Source: Anaerolineales bacterium
GTDB lineage: Bacteria; Chloroflexota; Anaerolineae; 4572-78; J111
Assembly (NCBI GenBank): GCA_015075405.1
Contig: JABTUK010000001.1
Location: forward strand, 806,001-870,000
Length of the DNA: 64,000 nt
Direction of reading: 5' to 3'
Position 1 is the stretch's first letter, and each line of letters starts with the position of its first letter. Below the pieces are notes generated by a model. That model did not search any database. It worked only from the letters and a program-made list of their open reading frames with translations, and was not told where the DNA came from. The translations under genes and the position numbers were made by a program. Below are positions 54,841-63,874 of the stretch, one piece after another.

Positions 54841-55917
54841 TCAATTGGTGTCCAAATTCAAAACTTCCTGCCCAATGATTTTTTGATAGAGGGCCTGGGT
54901 GGCCGGAGAGGGCAGCATATCCAGTTCCGCCTTGAGGGTTTGTACGCAGAGTTGATACTGGCGCACGGCCAGGCTGCGCAGCCCTTGCAGCGAGTAACAA
55001 CGCATCAGGCGGCAGTGAGCCTGTTCGTGGCAATTATCTCGCGCCAGAATCCTCTGAGACAGACTGATGGCTGCTTCGATCTCGCCATAACGCAGGCAGT
55101 GTTCGCTCAAGCGATCGGCCAGATTTAAATAAGTAGCGCGCGCATGTTCACGGGTCAAACTGGCCCAATCTTCATACAAGTCATCTTCCAGAAAATCACC
55201 CCGGTATAAAGCTTCAGCATGGCGGAAGGCGGCCATGGCCTCGGCCAGGCGCCCTTGCGCTTCGAGGCGCTGACCGGCTTGAGCGTACTTTTCAAATTCT
55301 ACCCAATCTATCCAGACCTTGAGCGCCGGATTGAGCAAATAGCTATCCTGCTCAAATTGGATCGGCTGGAGGCAGGGCTGGCTCTGCTTTAAGGTTTGCC
55401 GCAGGCTGTAGACAGCCTGGTGAAGATTGCGCCGGGCGGCGTCGGCGTCGGCCTCCGGCCACAACGTATCCATCAAGATATCTCTAACAACCGGCCCCCC
55501 GCGCTGGGCGCTGAGGTATTTGAGGATTGATTGGGCCTTTAAACTGGGCCAATTGGTTACTAACTGACCGTTTTGATAAACTCGAAACGGCCCCAGGCAG
55601 TAAATAACCAACTCGGCTGAGTTTGGCCCAACCGCAACCGGCTCAGGCGGGAAGATGAACGGCGAAGCGCCGGCATTGAGCCAGGGCAGTTCAACCCGGT
55701 TGGCCTGGGGCTGGCTGTAGACCAGGCACATGGAACGGGTCATCGCCAGCATCTGAGCCAGGGACGTGTTGCCAAGCTGCTCGCTGGTAAGCTGAACCTG
55801 GCCCAACAGTTCGGCCATTTGCTGATACTGAAGCGTATGACATAATTCAGCCGCTACAACCCACTTTTCTGGGGCTTGGGCTGATCCGGTTAAGCTCAAA
55901 TCTTCGGCAAGCTTCAT
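54841..55917 (-). CDS. BTAD-domain transcriptional activator
   Basis: A 358-residue SARP-like regulator. A winged-helix DNA-binding domain (about 110-200: 'LGPFRVYQNGQLV', 'KAQSILKYLSAQRGGPVVRDILMDTLWPEADADAARRNLHQAV') is followed by the BTAD helical repeat domain (about 215-350: 'DWVEFEKYAQAGQRLE' to 'ALYQKIIG'). The N-terminal 100 residues are an extra helical part. The start MKLAEDLSLT at 55917 follows GGGAGAT; the longer frame runs into a dispersed repeat. It probably controls neighbouring accessory genes. Confidence 0.87.
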   Translation of the reverse strand: MKLAEDLSLTGSAQAPEKWVVAAELCHTLQYQQMAELLGQVQLTSEQLGNTSLAQMLAMTRSMCLVYSQPQANRVELPWLNAGASPFIFPPEPVAVGPNSAELVIYCLGPFRVYQNGQLVTNWPSLKAQSILKYLSAQRGGPVVRDILMDTLWPEADADAARRNLHQAVYSLRQTLKQSQPCLQPIQFEQDSYLLNPALKVWIDWVEFEKYAQAGQRLEAQGRLAEAMAAFRHAEALYRGDFLEDDLYEDWASLTREHARATYLNLADRLSEHCLRYGEIEAAISLSQRILARDNCHEQAHCRLMRCYSLQGLRSLAVRQYQLCVQTLKAELDMLPSPATQALYQKIIGQEVLNLDTN

Positions 55918-55966
55918 TGTCTTATCTCCCTTTCTTCTGACTAATTTTTGTAACTGTTTACCCCTC

Positions 55967-56065
55967 ATGTCATTTCGAGGCTGAAAGCCGAGAAATCTCC
56001 AAGACCATTGTCTGCAAACCACAGATTAAGAGATTTCTCGCTCCTGTCGTCGCTCGAAATGACAT
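55967..56065. repeat. Dispersed palindromic repeat, TGTCATTTCGAG family, copy 3
   Basis: Ends ATGTCATTTCGAG and CTCGAAATGACAT with inner GAGAAATCTC / GAGATTTCTC arms. It is in the opposite orientation to copies 1 and 2, judged by the GTAACTG side sequence. Confidence 0.85.
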
Positions 56066-56123
56066 GACCGCGTAGGCCTTAAAATTGACAAGCGCCTATC
56101 AGCTTGAACCCGGAAATACCCCC

Positions 56124-56152
56124 TTCACAGAATGGGAGAAGTGAAGTATAAT
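56124..56152 (+). promoter_or_regulatory. Promoter upstream of the HTH-AAA gene
   Basis: TTCACA and TATAAT separated by 17 bp, a good sigma-70 match. It leaves a leader of about 150 nt before the start at 56313, in which I see no known riboswitch. Confidence 0.6.
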
Positions 56153-56312
56153 GTTAAGATGTTGGTTGGGTTTTAGGTGGAATACCCAGGCAAACTTCCT
56201 CGACCCGTCGTCAGCAGAACTCCTATCACCAATGCCATCTTAATAGAAAACAACTCCGAAGTGGGGGTGGAACCGTTCCGAGTAGACTCCGAATTTTCGG
56301 ATAGGGGTGAGT

Positions 56313-57497
56313 ATGCCCAAGTCTGCCCAAAAATTTGCCCGGTTGCTCACCGAAGGGGTGCATCGTATTCGCCTGCGTGAAGCTAAAACTATTCAGCTTG
56401 TGCAGGATGAGTTGGGCTATGCCCTGGGGCGCGAGGGCGAGTCGGCCATTGAGTATTGGCGCAAAGGGCATTTGCCGCCCTATCTGGCCGATGTGGAAAA
56501 ATTAGCGCGGATCATGGTTGAGCGCGGCCGCCTGGAGCGAGAGTGGCTGGAACAGTTTTTAAGCAGCGCCGGCCACCCGACACCCGAAGCGCTCTGCGAG
56601 GAATTATTTCCGCTGGGACAGGGGAACCTTCGGCCGGTTCTGCTCGACGACAGGCCGCTGCTGGCCGAGTTCAACCCCTTTGTGGTTGGCCCGCCGATCA
56701 TGCATCCCCGTCATTTTTTTGGCCGTGATTATGAATTGAAGCGCATTTTTGGCTTGTGGAGACGTTTTCCGCTGCAGAATGTGGCGATTATCGGCTTGAG
56801 ACGCAGCGGCAAAACCTCGCTGCTACACTATTTGCAGAAAATTACCACCGTACCGCCGGATCAACTGCGTCCCGGTCAGCCCCGCGACTGGCTGCCGCAA
56901 CCGGATCGCTACCGCTGGATTTTTGTGGATTTTCAGGATGCGCGCATGGGCCGCCGGGAAAGTTTACTGCGCTATCTGTTGGCCGGCCTCCATTTACCCG
57001 TTCCAGAGCCATGCGATCTGGAGCGTTTTATGGATGTGGTCAGCCAGCGCCTGCGCCAACCGGCCATCATTCTGCTGGATGAAATTAGCGCCGCTCTGGC
57101 TTCGCCGGAATTAGATGAGCAATTTTGGGGAAGTATGCGTTCGCTGGGCAGTAATCTGACCGGGGGCAACCTGGCCTTTTTGTTGACGGCTCACCAGGCC
57201 CCGGCTGAAGTGGCCGAAGCGCAGGGCAAGCCGTCCCCCTTTTTCAATATCTTTGGTCACAGCTTTGTTTTGGGGCCGCTCAAAGAAACGGAAGCCCGCG
57301 AGTTGATTGCCAGCTCGCCCCAGCCTTTCGCTCCGGCGGAGGTCGAGTGGATTTTGGGGCAAAGTAAAAATTGGCCCTGCCTGCTGCAAGCCCTCTGCCA
57401 CGCTCGCCTGACCGCTTTGGAATACGGTGAGCTGAGTGATGCCTGGCAGCAAGAAGGCTTGCAGCAAATTGCGGCATACAGCTATTTGTTAAGCTGA
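56313..57497 (+). CDS. HTH-AAA ATPase (STAND-like)
   Basis: A 394-residue protein. The first 60 residues contain a helix-turn-helix-like region ('RLREAKTIQLVQDELGYALG'). A 'HFFGRDYELKRIFGLW' sensor element then precedes Walker A 'GLRRSGKTSLLHYL' (near 162) and Walker B 'AIILLDEISAAL' (near 252). The 'FxGRxxEL...GxRRxGKTS' layout is that of STAND-related archaeal/bacterial ATPases. There is no obvious effector domain. The start is the ATG at 56313 or the GTG two codons earlier. The ATPase part resembles that of the membrane protein at 58720, suggesting a paired system. Confidence 0.82.
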   Translation: MPKSAQKFARLLTEGVHRIRLREAKTIQLVQDELGYALGREGESAIEYWRKGHLPPYLADVEKLARIMVERGRLEREWLEQFLSSAGHPTPEALCEELFPLGQGNLRPVLLDDRPLLAEFNPFVVGPPIMHPRHFFGRDYELKRIFGLWRRFPLQNVAIIGLRRSGKTSLLHYLQKITTVPPDQLRPGQPRDWLPQPDRYRWIFVDFQDARMGRRESLLRYLLAGLHLPVPEPCDLERFMDVVSQRLRQPAIILLDEISAALASPELDEQFWGSMRSLGSNLTGGNLAFLLTAHQAPAEVAEAQGKPSPFFNIFGHSFVLGPLKETEARELIASSPQPFAPAEVEWILGQSKNWPCLLQALCHARLTALEYGELSDAWQQEGLQQIAAYSYLLS

Positions 57498-57520
57498 GTT
57501 CGGAATTGTCGGCAAAAAAT

Positions 57521-57630
57521 CATCCTGAGTAGGGCGTTAGCCCGTATCGAAGGGTGATTTTTGCCTCGCCACCGCACCCTTCGATACGCCTTTCGCTGCG
57601 CTTAAGGCTACTCAGGATGCGGTGACGAGA
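57521..57630. repeat. Dispersed palindromic repeat, CCCTTCGATACG family, copy 2
   Basis: ATCCTGAGTAGGGCGTTAGC and CGTATCGAAGGGTG, then CACCGCACCCTTCGATACG to CTACTCAGGATGCGGTGAC. It is homologous to 21505-21616. Confidence 0.8.
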
Positions 57631-57647
57631 ACTCCGAACTCAAGTTG

Positions 57648-58619
57648 TTAAGCTAAGGCCGGACGTTCCTCCGGGGGAGTTTGGGGCTGTTCTTCCTGAT
57701 TACTGGTAGTTATAGGCCACTTGAGCGCCATAAACAATCTCAAGGCCAGGTGGTCTAGCCAAAAAGCAAATCGCAGCCACCAGATAGAGGGGGTACGATA
57801 AAAGGTTATATAGGCCAGGGTGCGCCTTATGATTGACTCTCTGATGCGCTCATATTTTTCCTGATCATTACGCGCGCGGAGGAGACGGGTGGCGTCACGC
57901 CAGGCGTTACTTCTTTCCTGCCTTATCGTCTGGAAAATAATATGTTCATCAAAGAATAGGGCCGCACCGTCTAACAGGATTAAGAGCCAATTATATCTCA
58001 GGCTAATTTCCCTTTGAATCTCATTAAAACGCCCGCCCATCAAATCGTTGATTCTATCGAAATCATCAGCATTAGCCTGAGAAGGTTCATTCATCAACGT
58101 ATCGGCAATAGCCAGCGGCAAATCGTGGACAATATGGGCAATCATCGGCAAGATGAGGGCCTGTAATACAGAAACCCTGGGCGGAGACGCAGTTTCACCG
58201 GCCCCGATCGCATCAAAAACAGCTTTCCAAACTTGGGGCACATCCTTCCAAATCACTGCCGGGTCATTATTCGCCTGATTACCAGAGGCAGCACTCATCT
58301 TAACGTTATCATAAGCCTGACAAGCATCAAGGTAATACCTGGCAAATTTCTCATCCAACTTAGTTAACGCGTCAGGGTCCTTGAAATCGCCCTGCCCCAG
58401 GTCTTTGGCAACGATTACGGTCATTCTTTCATACTTGTAAGTAAAGACAGCGCGCATGTCTTTGGCCCGTTCATATTTTTCTCGTTCAATCTGTAGATTA
58501 TGGGCTACTTTATTAACCTTACGCTCTTTCATCATCAACCGGCTCTCTGACACATCATTGCCAAAATGATTTCTGGCTTTTGAGACGGCATTCTTAACCA
58601 TTTCCTGTATGGTGGACAT
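57648..58619 (-). CDS. DUF5995-like protein
   Basis: A 323-residue mostly helical protein. The core 'FTYKYERMTVIVAKDLGQGDF', 'FARYYLDACQAY', 'VWKAVFDAI' and 'LILPMIAHIVHDLPLAIADTL' follows the DUF5995 pattern. A possible membrane-associated segment lies near 285-305 ('IWWLRFAFWLDHLALRLFMAL'), and the end is Pro/Glu-rich. The biochemical role of the family is unknown to me. It is divergent from the large membrane ATPase gene, with a 100-bp shared upstream region. Confidence 0.65.
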   Translation of the reverse strand: MSTIQEMVKNAVSKARNHFGNDVSESRLMMKERKVNKVAHNLQIEREKYERAKDMRAVFTYKYERMTVIVAKDLGQGDFKDPDALTKLDEKFARYYLDACQAYDNVKMSAASGNQANNDPAVIWKDVPQVWKAVFDAIGAGETASPPRVSVLQALILPMIAHIVHDLPLAIADTLMNEPSQANADDFDRINDLMGGRFNEIQREISLRYNWLLILLDGAALFFDEHIIFQTIRQERSNAWRDATRLLRARNDQEKYERIRESIIRRTLAYITFYRTPSIWWLRFAFWLDHLALRLFMALKWPITTSNQEEQPQTPPEERPALA

Positions 58620-58719
58620 ACGGCATCCCTCCTTATCTGTATGTCAAGCGGCCATTCTAACAAAGTTCTAACTTTATTCAAAGAGTATCTCACAGCTGCT
58701 TTCTTTTTTCAATAGGAAA

Positions 58720-61455
58720 ATGATAGGGTTAAAGCCCGGTTGGAGCAACAGCTATACCCATTCGCCCGAACTGCATGCTAACCCCCTTTTGGGTAGTTTG
58801 CAGTTGTTCTGCTGGCTTTTTTTTCACCCTACGGCCTGGCGAAACTATCTGGCTCGAATTGACCCGGCCTTATCCCCCAACTTTGCCGTAACCGATTTGC
58901 GTCGCAGCCACTGGCGCAATACCCAAATGCGCTGGCTGCTGGTCATCGGCTATGGGATTTTGCCCGGTCTCGCCGGTTTATTTTCCGCTTTCGTATTGTG
59001 GCTCATGGGGCTGCCGGGTCAAAGTCTGGTTTTAGGGGGATGCGCCGCTTTAGCTCTGGGGATGGGGGTGAGTGTAACCGGCAGCATCATTATTGGTACG
59101 GCGGCCAGCATCACCCTGGGACCAGTGGCCGGTTTATTCAGCGGCCTCATGATTGGGATTGGCCCGGCCAGTGGTTGGGTGATTATCAACAGTTCCGAAC
59201 TTGAGGTCACAGTCCGGGCGCTGGCTTCGGGGGGCGTATTTGGCCTGGGCGGCGGCACGGTCGGCTATATTGCCAGCGGCGCGGCGGGTAAAGACTCGGC
59301 CCATTCTCTGGGGAGGCAGTTCGTCGGCGCCGCCATTTCTGTTTTGTTCGGCGCGGCTATTCTTTTTACCGGCCGATATAACCTGCCGCTCGTAGAAATG
59401 AATATTACGGCGGTTGGCTTGATGATCGGGACAACGGTGGGGCTGGTTATTTCCTGGCGGCGAGGAGCTATCGCCGGGGTAGGGGTCAGCCTGCTGGTGT
59501 TCCTGGGTTTTGCCTCAGCCGTCGCCGCCGGTGGGGGTACTGTTTTGGAAATAGTTTTATTTGTAACGTTGATCGTTTTGCCCTACCTCTTAGGCGAGCA
59601 AATCGCCGGCCCCTGGGTGGGTGCTGTCGCCAGCGCTCTGGGTGGGGGAGGGGGCTGGATTGCTGCTATTATCGCTGCCGGTCATATCCCGCGTTGGTCA
59701 ACGCTGGCTTTGAGTTTATTAACTATTCTCCTGGGGTTAACCCTGCCCTGGGGTCGGTCTTTCCTGCTCTATCCCTTCCTGACCGTCTGGAACGCCTGGC
59801 TCGGCCATCTCGATAAAAATCGGCCTCACCGCCGGCCCAGCCTGCTGCGCTGGCATTCAGCTTTCTGGGACGAACACCAACCGCTCCGGCTGTTGGGTTT
59901 AGACAAACACTTGCTGCGGGTCATTGAAAATAACCCGGTTGAAGGACAGCTTGCCAGCGAATTTCTTAGCGCCAGCCGCCAGCGTTGGGCGGCTCAAGCG
60001 GCTCAAATTGAATTGGAAGCGCGTTGGCTAGAAAGCTGCACCGAGGTTCCGGTTATCGGCAGCGTGCATCGCAGCTTAAGCGCCGGTGAATTAGCCGGGC
60101 CGGCCAGCGCCCTCTTGCGCAGCTTTAGCCGCCTGAGCCAAGATGTGCTGGCGGCGCTGCGCCAGGAGAGCAGCTACAATCAGCGGCTGGCCCTCAGCGC
60201 CATCGAAGATCGCCTGGATGCCTTGCTGCGCGAGCTGACCCGCAGCAGCGAACCTTACGCCCTCCGTTTTCGGCCTATTGCCACGCAATGGCGGCAAATC
60301 ATTGCCGTCTATATCCGCCAGTTGGAGGAAGTGGTTGAAACCCGCCAGGAAATTGATAATCCTTATGTGATTGGCTTACCCCTGACCGAACAGCAGGAAA
60401 TCTTTGTGGGCCGCACCGGCATCAGCACCCGCATCGAGCAACTGCTGCTGGACCGGCGCAGCCCGCCGCTGCTGCTCTACGGTCAGCGGCGCATGGGCAA
60501 AACCTCGCTGCTCAACAACCTGGGGCGACTGTTGCCGACCACCATTATTCCCCTTTTTGTTGACTTGCAAGGGCCGGCCTCACAAGCCACAGACCATGCC
60601 GGCTTTTTGTATAATCTCGCTCGCGGCATGATTACGTCGGCCCAACGGCAGCGCAACCTGACCTTGCCGCCGCTCAACCGTGAGGCTTTGGCCGCCGACC
60701 CTTTTACCGGCTTTGATGAATGGCTGGATCAAGTGGAAGCCGAGTTGGGTCAAAATACGGCCCTATTAGCTCTGGATGAGTTTGAAGCGTTGGAGATTCC
60801 CCTGGTTGAAGGCCGCTTCAGCGAGGCAGCGGTGCTGGGCATGTTCCGTCACCTCATCCAGCATCGCCCCCGCTTCAAAGTACTCCTGACCGGCTCGCAT
60901 GCCCTGGACGAATTTGAGCGCTGGGCCAGTTATCTGATCAACGTCCAGATGATTCACATTAGCTACCTGACCGAAGCCGAAGCTCGCCAATTGATTGAGC
61001 GGCCCGTTAAAAACTTTCCTCTGCGTTATGAACCGGAAGCCAGCCAGCGCGTCTTTGCCCTCACTCGCGGCCATCCGGCCTTGACCCAACTGCTCTGCGC
61101 CGAGATTGTCGCCCTCAAAAACGAGCAGGAACCCGCGGCCCGCCGCCATGCCTGTTTGGCCGAGGTGGAAGCAGCGCTGCCTCGCGCTTTAAGCCACGGC
61201 AACTTTTTCTTTGCCGACATCGAGCGCAACCAGGTGACGCCAGAGGGCGCCGCCTTGCTGCGTTTCATCGCCAGTCACGGGGAAGGCGCGGTGGTGAGCC
61301 GGGAAAGCCTGGCCCGCCAGCTTCCCTCTCCGGCCGATTTGAGTCAAACCCTGGCCCTGCTGACCCAGCGGGAACTGCTTGAAGCGATAGATGGGGGCTA
61401 TCGCTTTCAAGTCGAGATGATTCGCCGCTGGTTCAGTTGGGGTTTTGAATTTTAG
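58720..61455 (+). CDS. Polytopic membrane protein fused to a STAND-like AAA ATPase
   Basis: A 911-residue protein. Residues 80-370 contain about eight to ten Gly/Ala-rich membrane segments. A cytoplasmic helical region (about 370-560) leads to a C-terminal ATPase: 'EIFVGRTGISTRIEQLLL', Walker A 'GQRRMGKTSLLNNL' (near 588-600), Walker B 'ALLALDEFEAL' (near 680), sensor-like 'VLLTGSHAL', and a winged-helix-like end ('LRFIASHGEGAVVSRESLARQL'). No effector enzyme is seen. A membrane-coupled sensor or pore is one reading. Its end overlaps the convergent spermidine-synthase-like gene by 4 bp. Confidence 0.8.
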   Translation: MIGLKPGWSNSYTHSPELHANPLLGSLQLFCWLFFHPTAWRNYLARIDPALSPNFAVTDLRRSHWRNTQMRWLLVIGYGILPGLAGLFSAFVLWLMGLPGQSLVLGGCAALALGMGVSVTGSIIIGTAASITLGPVAGLFSGLMIGIGPASGWVIINSSELEVTVRALASGGVFGLGGGTVGYIASGAAGKDSAHSLGRQFVGAAISVLFGAAILFTGRYNLPLVEMNITAVGLMIGTTVGLVISWRRGAIAGVGVSLLVFLGFASAVAAGGGTVLEIVLFVTLIVLPYLLGEQIAGPWVGAVASALGGGGGWIAAIIAAGHIPRWSTLALSLLTILLGLTLPWGRSFLLYPFLTVWNAWLGHLDKNRPHRRPSLLRWHSAFWDEHQPLRLLGLDKHLLRVIENNPVEGQLASEFLSASRQRWAAQAAQIELEARWLESCTEVPVIGSVHRSLSAGELAGPASALLRSFSRLSQDVLAALRQESSYNQRLALSAIEDRLDALLRELTRSSEPYALRFRPIATQWRQIIAVYIRQLEEVVETRQEIDNPYVIGLPLTEQQEIFVGRTGISTRIEQLLLDRRSPPLLLYGQRRMGKTSLLNNLGRLLPTTIIPLFVDLQGPASQATDHAGFLYNLARGMITSAQRQRNLTLPPLNREALAADPFTGFDEWLDQVEAELGQNTALLALDEFEALEIPLVEGRFSEAAVLGMFRHLIQHRPRFKVLLTGSHALDEFERWASYLINVQMIHISYLTEAEARQLIERPVKNFPLRYEPEASQRVFALTRGHPALTQLLCAEIVALKNEQEPAARRHACLAEVEAALPRALSHGNFFFADIERNQVTPEGAALLRFIASHGEGAVVSRESLARQLPSPADLSQTLALLTQRELLEAIDGGYRFQVEMIRRWFSWGFEF

Positions 61456-63020
61456 CTTCCCCCCAACAAATACCTAAAAATCAAGCCGTGAATCACTTGC
61501 TCCACCGGCGCTTTGTCGTCGGTGAAGACCAGGTCTTGCGGAGGAAGTTCCCAGAGGCGGGTGTTGAGCGAGCGGTCGGCGACCACGCGCAGCAGCGGGT
61601 GTTGAAGTTGGGCGACATTCTGGGCAAAGTTGTCCATCTTGGTGGGCTGCTTGGTGGCAATGACCAGGCTGTTGCCCAATGAACTGCCGTAATCGGGCAT
61701 GTCCATTACGTAAACATTGGGAAAGACAGCCCGCATCGTCCCCCCCAATGCCTCAACCAGGCTGTAATCGGTGCTGGTGCGCCCGGCATTGATTGCCATT
61801 ACCCCATCCTCGTTGAGGTGGTCATAAATCTCCTGAAAAAATTCGCGGGTGGTCAGGTGGAAGGGAATGTAGGGCGGGCGGTAGGCGTCTACGGCGATGA
61901 CATCATAAGTGTGAGCGGTGTTGGCTAAAAAGTAACGCCCATCCTGAGCGTGGACGGTCAGGTTTGGCTCGGTCATATCAAACCAGTTGCGCCCAACCTC
62001 GATGATGCCGGGGTCAATTTCCACGCCGTCAATCGGAATCGGCCCGTAGATGCCGCTGTAGGCTTTGGAAATGGTTCCGGCCGCAGAGCCGATAACCAAA
62101 ACCCGCTCCACCTGGCCCTCGGTGTAGGGCGGATTGTTGAAATAGGGGATAATCAAAAAGTAATCCCAGACCCCATCCACCAGCGGATAATCGAAATAAG
62201 TGGGATTGTAGACCGAGTGAACCCCCTGGCCCTCGTTGAGCTGCAAGCCGCGCCACCAGCCACCTTGACCATCGCTTTGTTGTAATACCTGGATGTAGTT
62301 GTAGCTCGATTCGGTCTCGTAGACCAGGCCGGGGCTGGCTTTGATCGGACCGGCGGGCCACCACAGATTCAGGCCGACCAGCCCGACCAGCATCGGCGCG
62401 TAAACCCAGGCGCGGCGGGGGTGGGTCAGGAAGAGTCCGCCCAGGCTGACTACCAGCAGAATGACGGCGAAGGTAAAAAAGGTCAGCCGCGTGCCGATGG
62501 TTGGGATCAGCAGCAGCACCGGCAGAAAGGTGCCGACCAGGCTGCCCAGGGTGCTCAGGGCGTAAATCGAGCCGGCGGTGTTGCCGCCGTGCTGCACATC
62601 GCGCAGGGCCAGGCGAATGGCAAAGGGCGAAACCGTGCCGAGCAAGGTGATCGGCAGGCTGAAGAGAATCAGCACGCCCGTCAATGATCCCAATAGAATG
62701 CCGACGTTATAATCGGCAAAGCCCTGCACCGAGAAGCGCAGCACCGGCCCGGCGATGAACGGGACCAGTCCCACCAAAAAGGCGCCCCAGGCCGTAATTT
62801 GAAACAAGGTGCTCTCGCGCGGGTCTCTGTCTGCCCAGCGCCCGCCGATCATATAACCCGCCGTCAAATAGAGCAGCATCAGCCCAATAATCGCCGCCCA
62901 AATGACCAGCGAGTTGCCAAAAAAGGGGTCAATCAACCGGCTGGCCGATAACTCCACACCCAGTGTGGTCATGCCGGAGACAAAGACGGTTAGGAGGAGA
63001 TAGCCTCTGTGTTTTTGCAA
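61452..63020 (-). CDS. Membrane protein with fused spermidine-synthase-like domain
   Basis: A 522-residue protein: about seven membrane segments (residues 7-225) followed by a Rossmann-fold domain with 'VLVIGSAAGTISKAY' (SAM/dcSAM loop), 'VEIDPGIIEVGRNWF', 'AQDGRYFLAN' and 'DVIAVDAYRPPYIP'. This is the fused-MFS/spermidine-synthase family common in Chloroflexota. The canonical GGGDG is replaced by GSAAGT, so true aminopropyl transfer is uncertain. An alternative role is methyl transfer or transport. Confidence 0.85.
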   Translation of the reverse strand: MQKHRGYLLLTVFVSGMTTLGVELSASRLIDPFFGNSLVIWAAIIGLMLLYLTAGYMIGGRWADRDPRESTLFQITAWGAFLVGLVPFIAGPVLRFSVQGFADYNVGILLGSLTGVLILFSLPITLLGTVSPFAIRLALRDVQHGGNTAGSIYALSTLGSLVGTFLPVLLLIPTIGTRLTFFTFAVILLVVSLGGLFLTHPRRAWVYAPMLVGLVGLNLWWPAGPIKASPGLVYETESSYNYIQVLQQSDGQGGWWRGLQLNEGQGVHSVYNPTYFDYPLVDGVWDYFLIIPYFNNPPYTEGQVERVLVIGSAAGTISKAYSGIYGPIPIDGVEIDPGIIEVGRNWFDMTEPNLTVHAQDGRYFLANTAHTYDVIAVDAYRPPYIPFHLTTREFFQEIYDHLNEDGVMAINAGRTSTDYSLVEALGGTMRAVFPNVYVMDMPDYGSSLGNSLVIATKQPTKMDNFAQNVAQLQHPLLRVVADRSLNTRLWELPPQDLVFTDDKAPVEQVIHGLIFRYLLGGS

Positions 63021-63073
63021 TCAATACTCCCGAAAATAGTAATCAGTAGCCAGAGGTCAGTAGCCAGATTATC

Positions 63074-63097
63074 TCTGCGACTCTGCGACCTTGCAAC
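63074..63097. repeat. Octamer array, CTCTGCGA
   Basis: Three 8-bp units (CTCTGCGA twice, CCTTGCAA) and, just before them, a duplicated CAGTAGCCAGA 14 bp apart. They lie in the otherwise featureless upstream region 63021-63305. Confidence 0.6.
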
Positions 63098-63305
63098 TTG
63101 TATCTTCGGCTTATTATAATGGGGGAAAAGAGGGTTGGCAATCAAATGCAGAATAAAAAGAGATTGCCTTGACTCGCTGCGGGAGGCTTGCTTAAATGGC
63201 CCGTTTCCCTTATCATTGACATAAAGAGAAGCGCTAGGCACACCGGGTAGGTTTGATAAGGCCGGCTTGGTCTGACTCTGGCCGGCAGGGGCATCGTTTG
63301 GCTAT

Positions 63306-63557
63306 TTATTGGCCGGAAGATCGGGGTGGAGAATTTCCTATTCCGGCTATGAGCCGGTCAATTTTTGCTTGCAGGCTGTTGAGCCTGTTTTCCAGCGTAT
63401 CTACCCTGCCGCGCAGTTCATAACGGTTCAGGTTAGCCACCGTTTGCAGTTCGTAGAGTTTATCAAGGTGCTGCAAGGCGTGGCCTATCGCCATTTCAAC
63501 CGTGATGTTGCCGTTGGCGTAGTCTGAGAGGATTTGTTTGGGGTCGTAGGTGCCCAT
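63306..63557 (-). CDS. Small coiled-coil protein
   Basis: Eighty-three residues; ATG after AAAGGAGAT. The N-terminal half ('PKQILSDYANGNITVEMAIGH') resembles a small helical domain, and residues 45-72 have heptad spacing ('RVDTLENRLNSLQAKIDRLI') expected of a coiled coil. No enzyme motif is seen. It is divergent from the small XRE gene. Confidence 0.6.
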   Translation of the reverse strand: MGTYDPKQILSDYANGNITVEMAIGHALQHLDKLYELQTVANLNRYELRGRVDTLENRLNSLQAKIDRLIAGIGNSPPRSSGQ

Positions 63558-63676
63558 TATATCTCCTTTTAGATTTCGATGCCAATTAGCACCAATAATA
63601 CCTCAAAATGTTTTTGATGTCAAATGGCATCAAGAGTTTTGTGTAATGATGATCTATTCGATAAGGAAATCAAAGG

Positions 63677-63874
63677 ATGCAGCGAATCGGTGAAAAATTA
63701 AAAACTTTACGATTGCGACAAGGTTTAACGACAAGACAATTGGCAGATTACTTGCAAACTACTAACAGTCAAATCAGTAGAATTGAGAATGGACTTAGAC
63801 AACCATCCGCTGATTTTATTGTAAAAGTCATCGGTGACAACTTAAGGAAATGCCCAAAAAGTCAAATTGGGTAA
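63677..63874 (+). CDS. Small XRE-family HTH protein, probably truncated
   Basis: A 65-residue protein that is essentially one XRE helix-turn-helix: 'IGEKLKTLRLRQGLTTRQLADYLQTTNSQISRIENGLRQPSADFI'. The last 15 residues (VKVIGDNLRKCPKSQIG) do not resemble the usual continuation, so the gene may be truncated or frameshifted. The ATG follows AAGGAAATC. Its 3' end overlaps a convergent partial gene by 13 bp. Confidence 0.7.
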   Translation: MQRIGEKLKTLRLRQGLTTRQLADYLQTTNSQISRIENGLRQPSADFIVKVIGDNLRKCPKSQIG

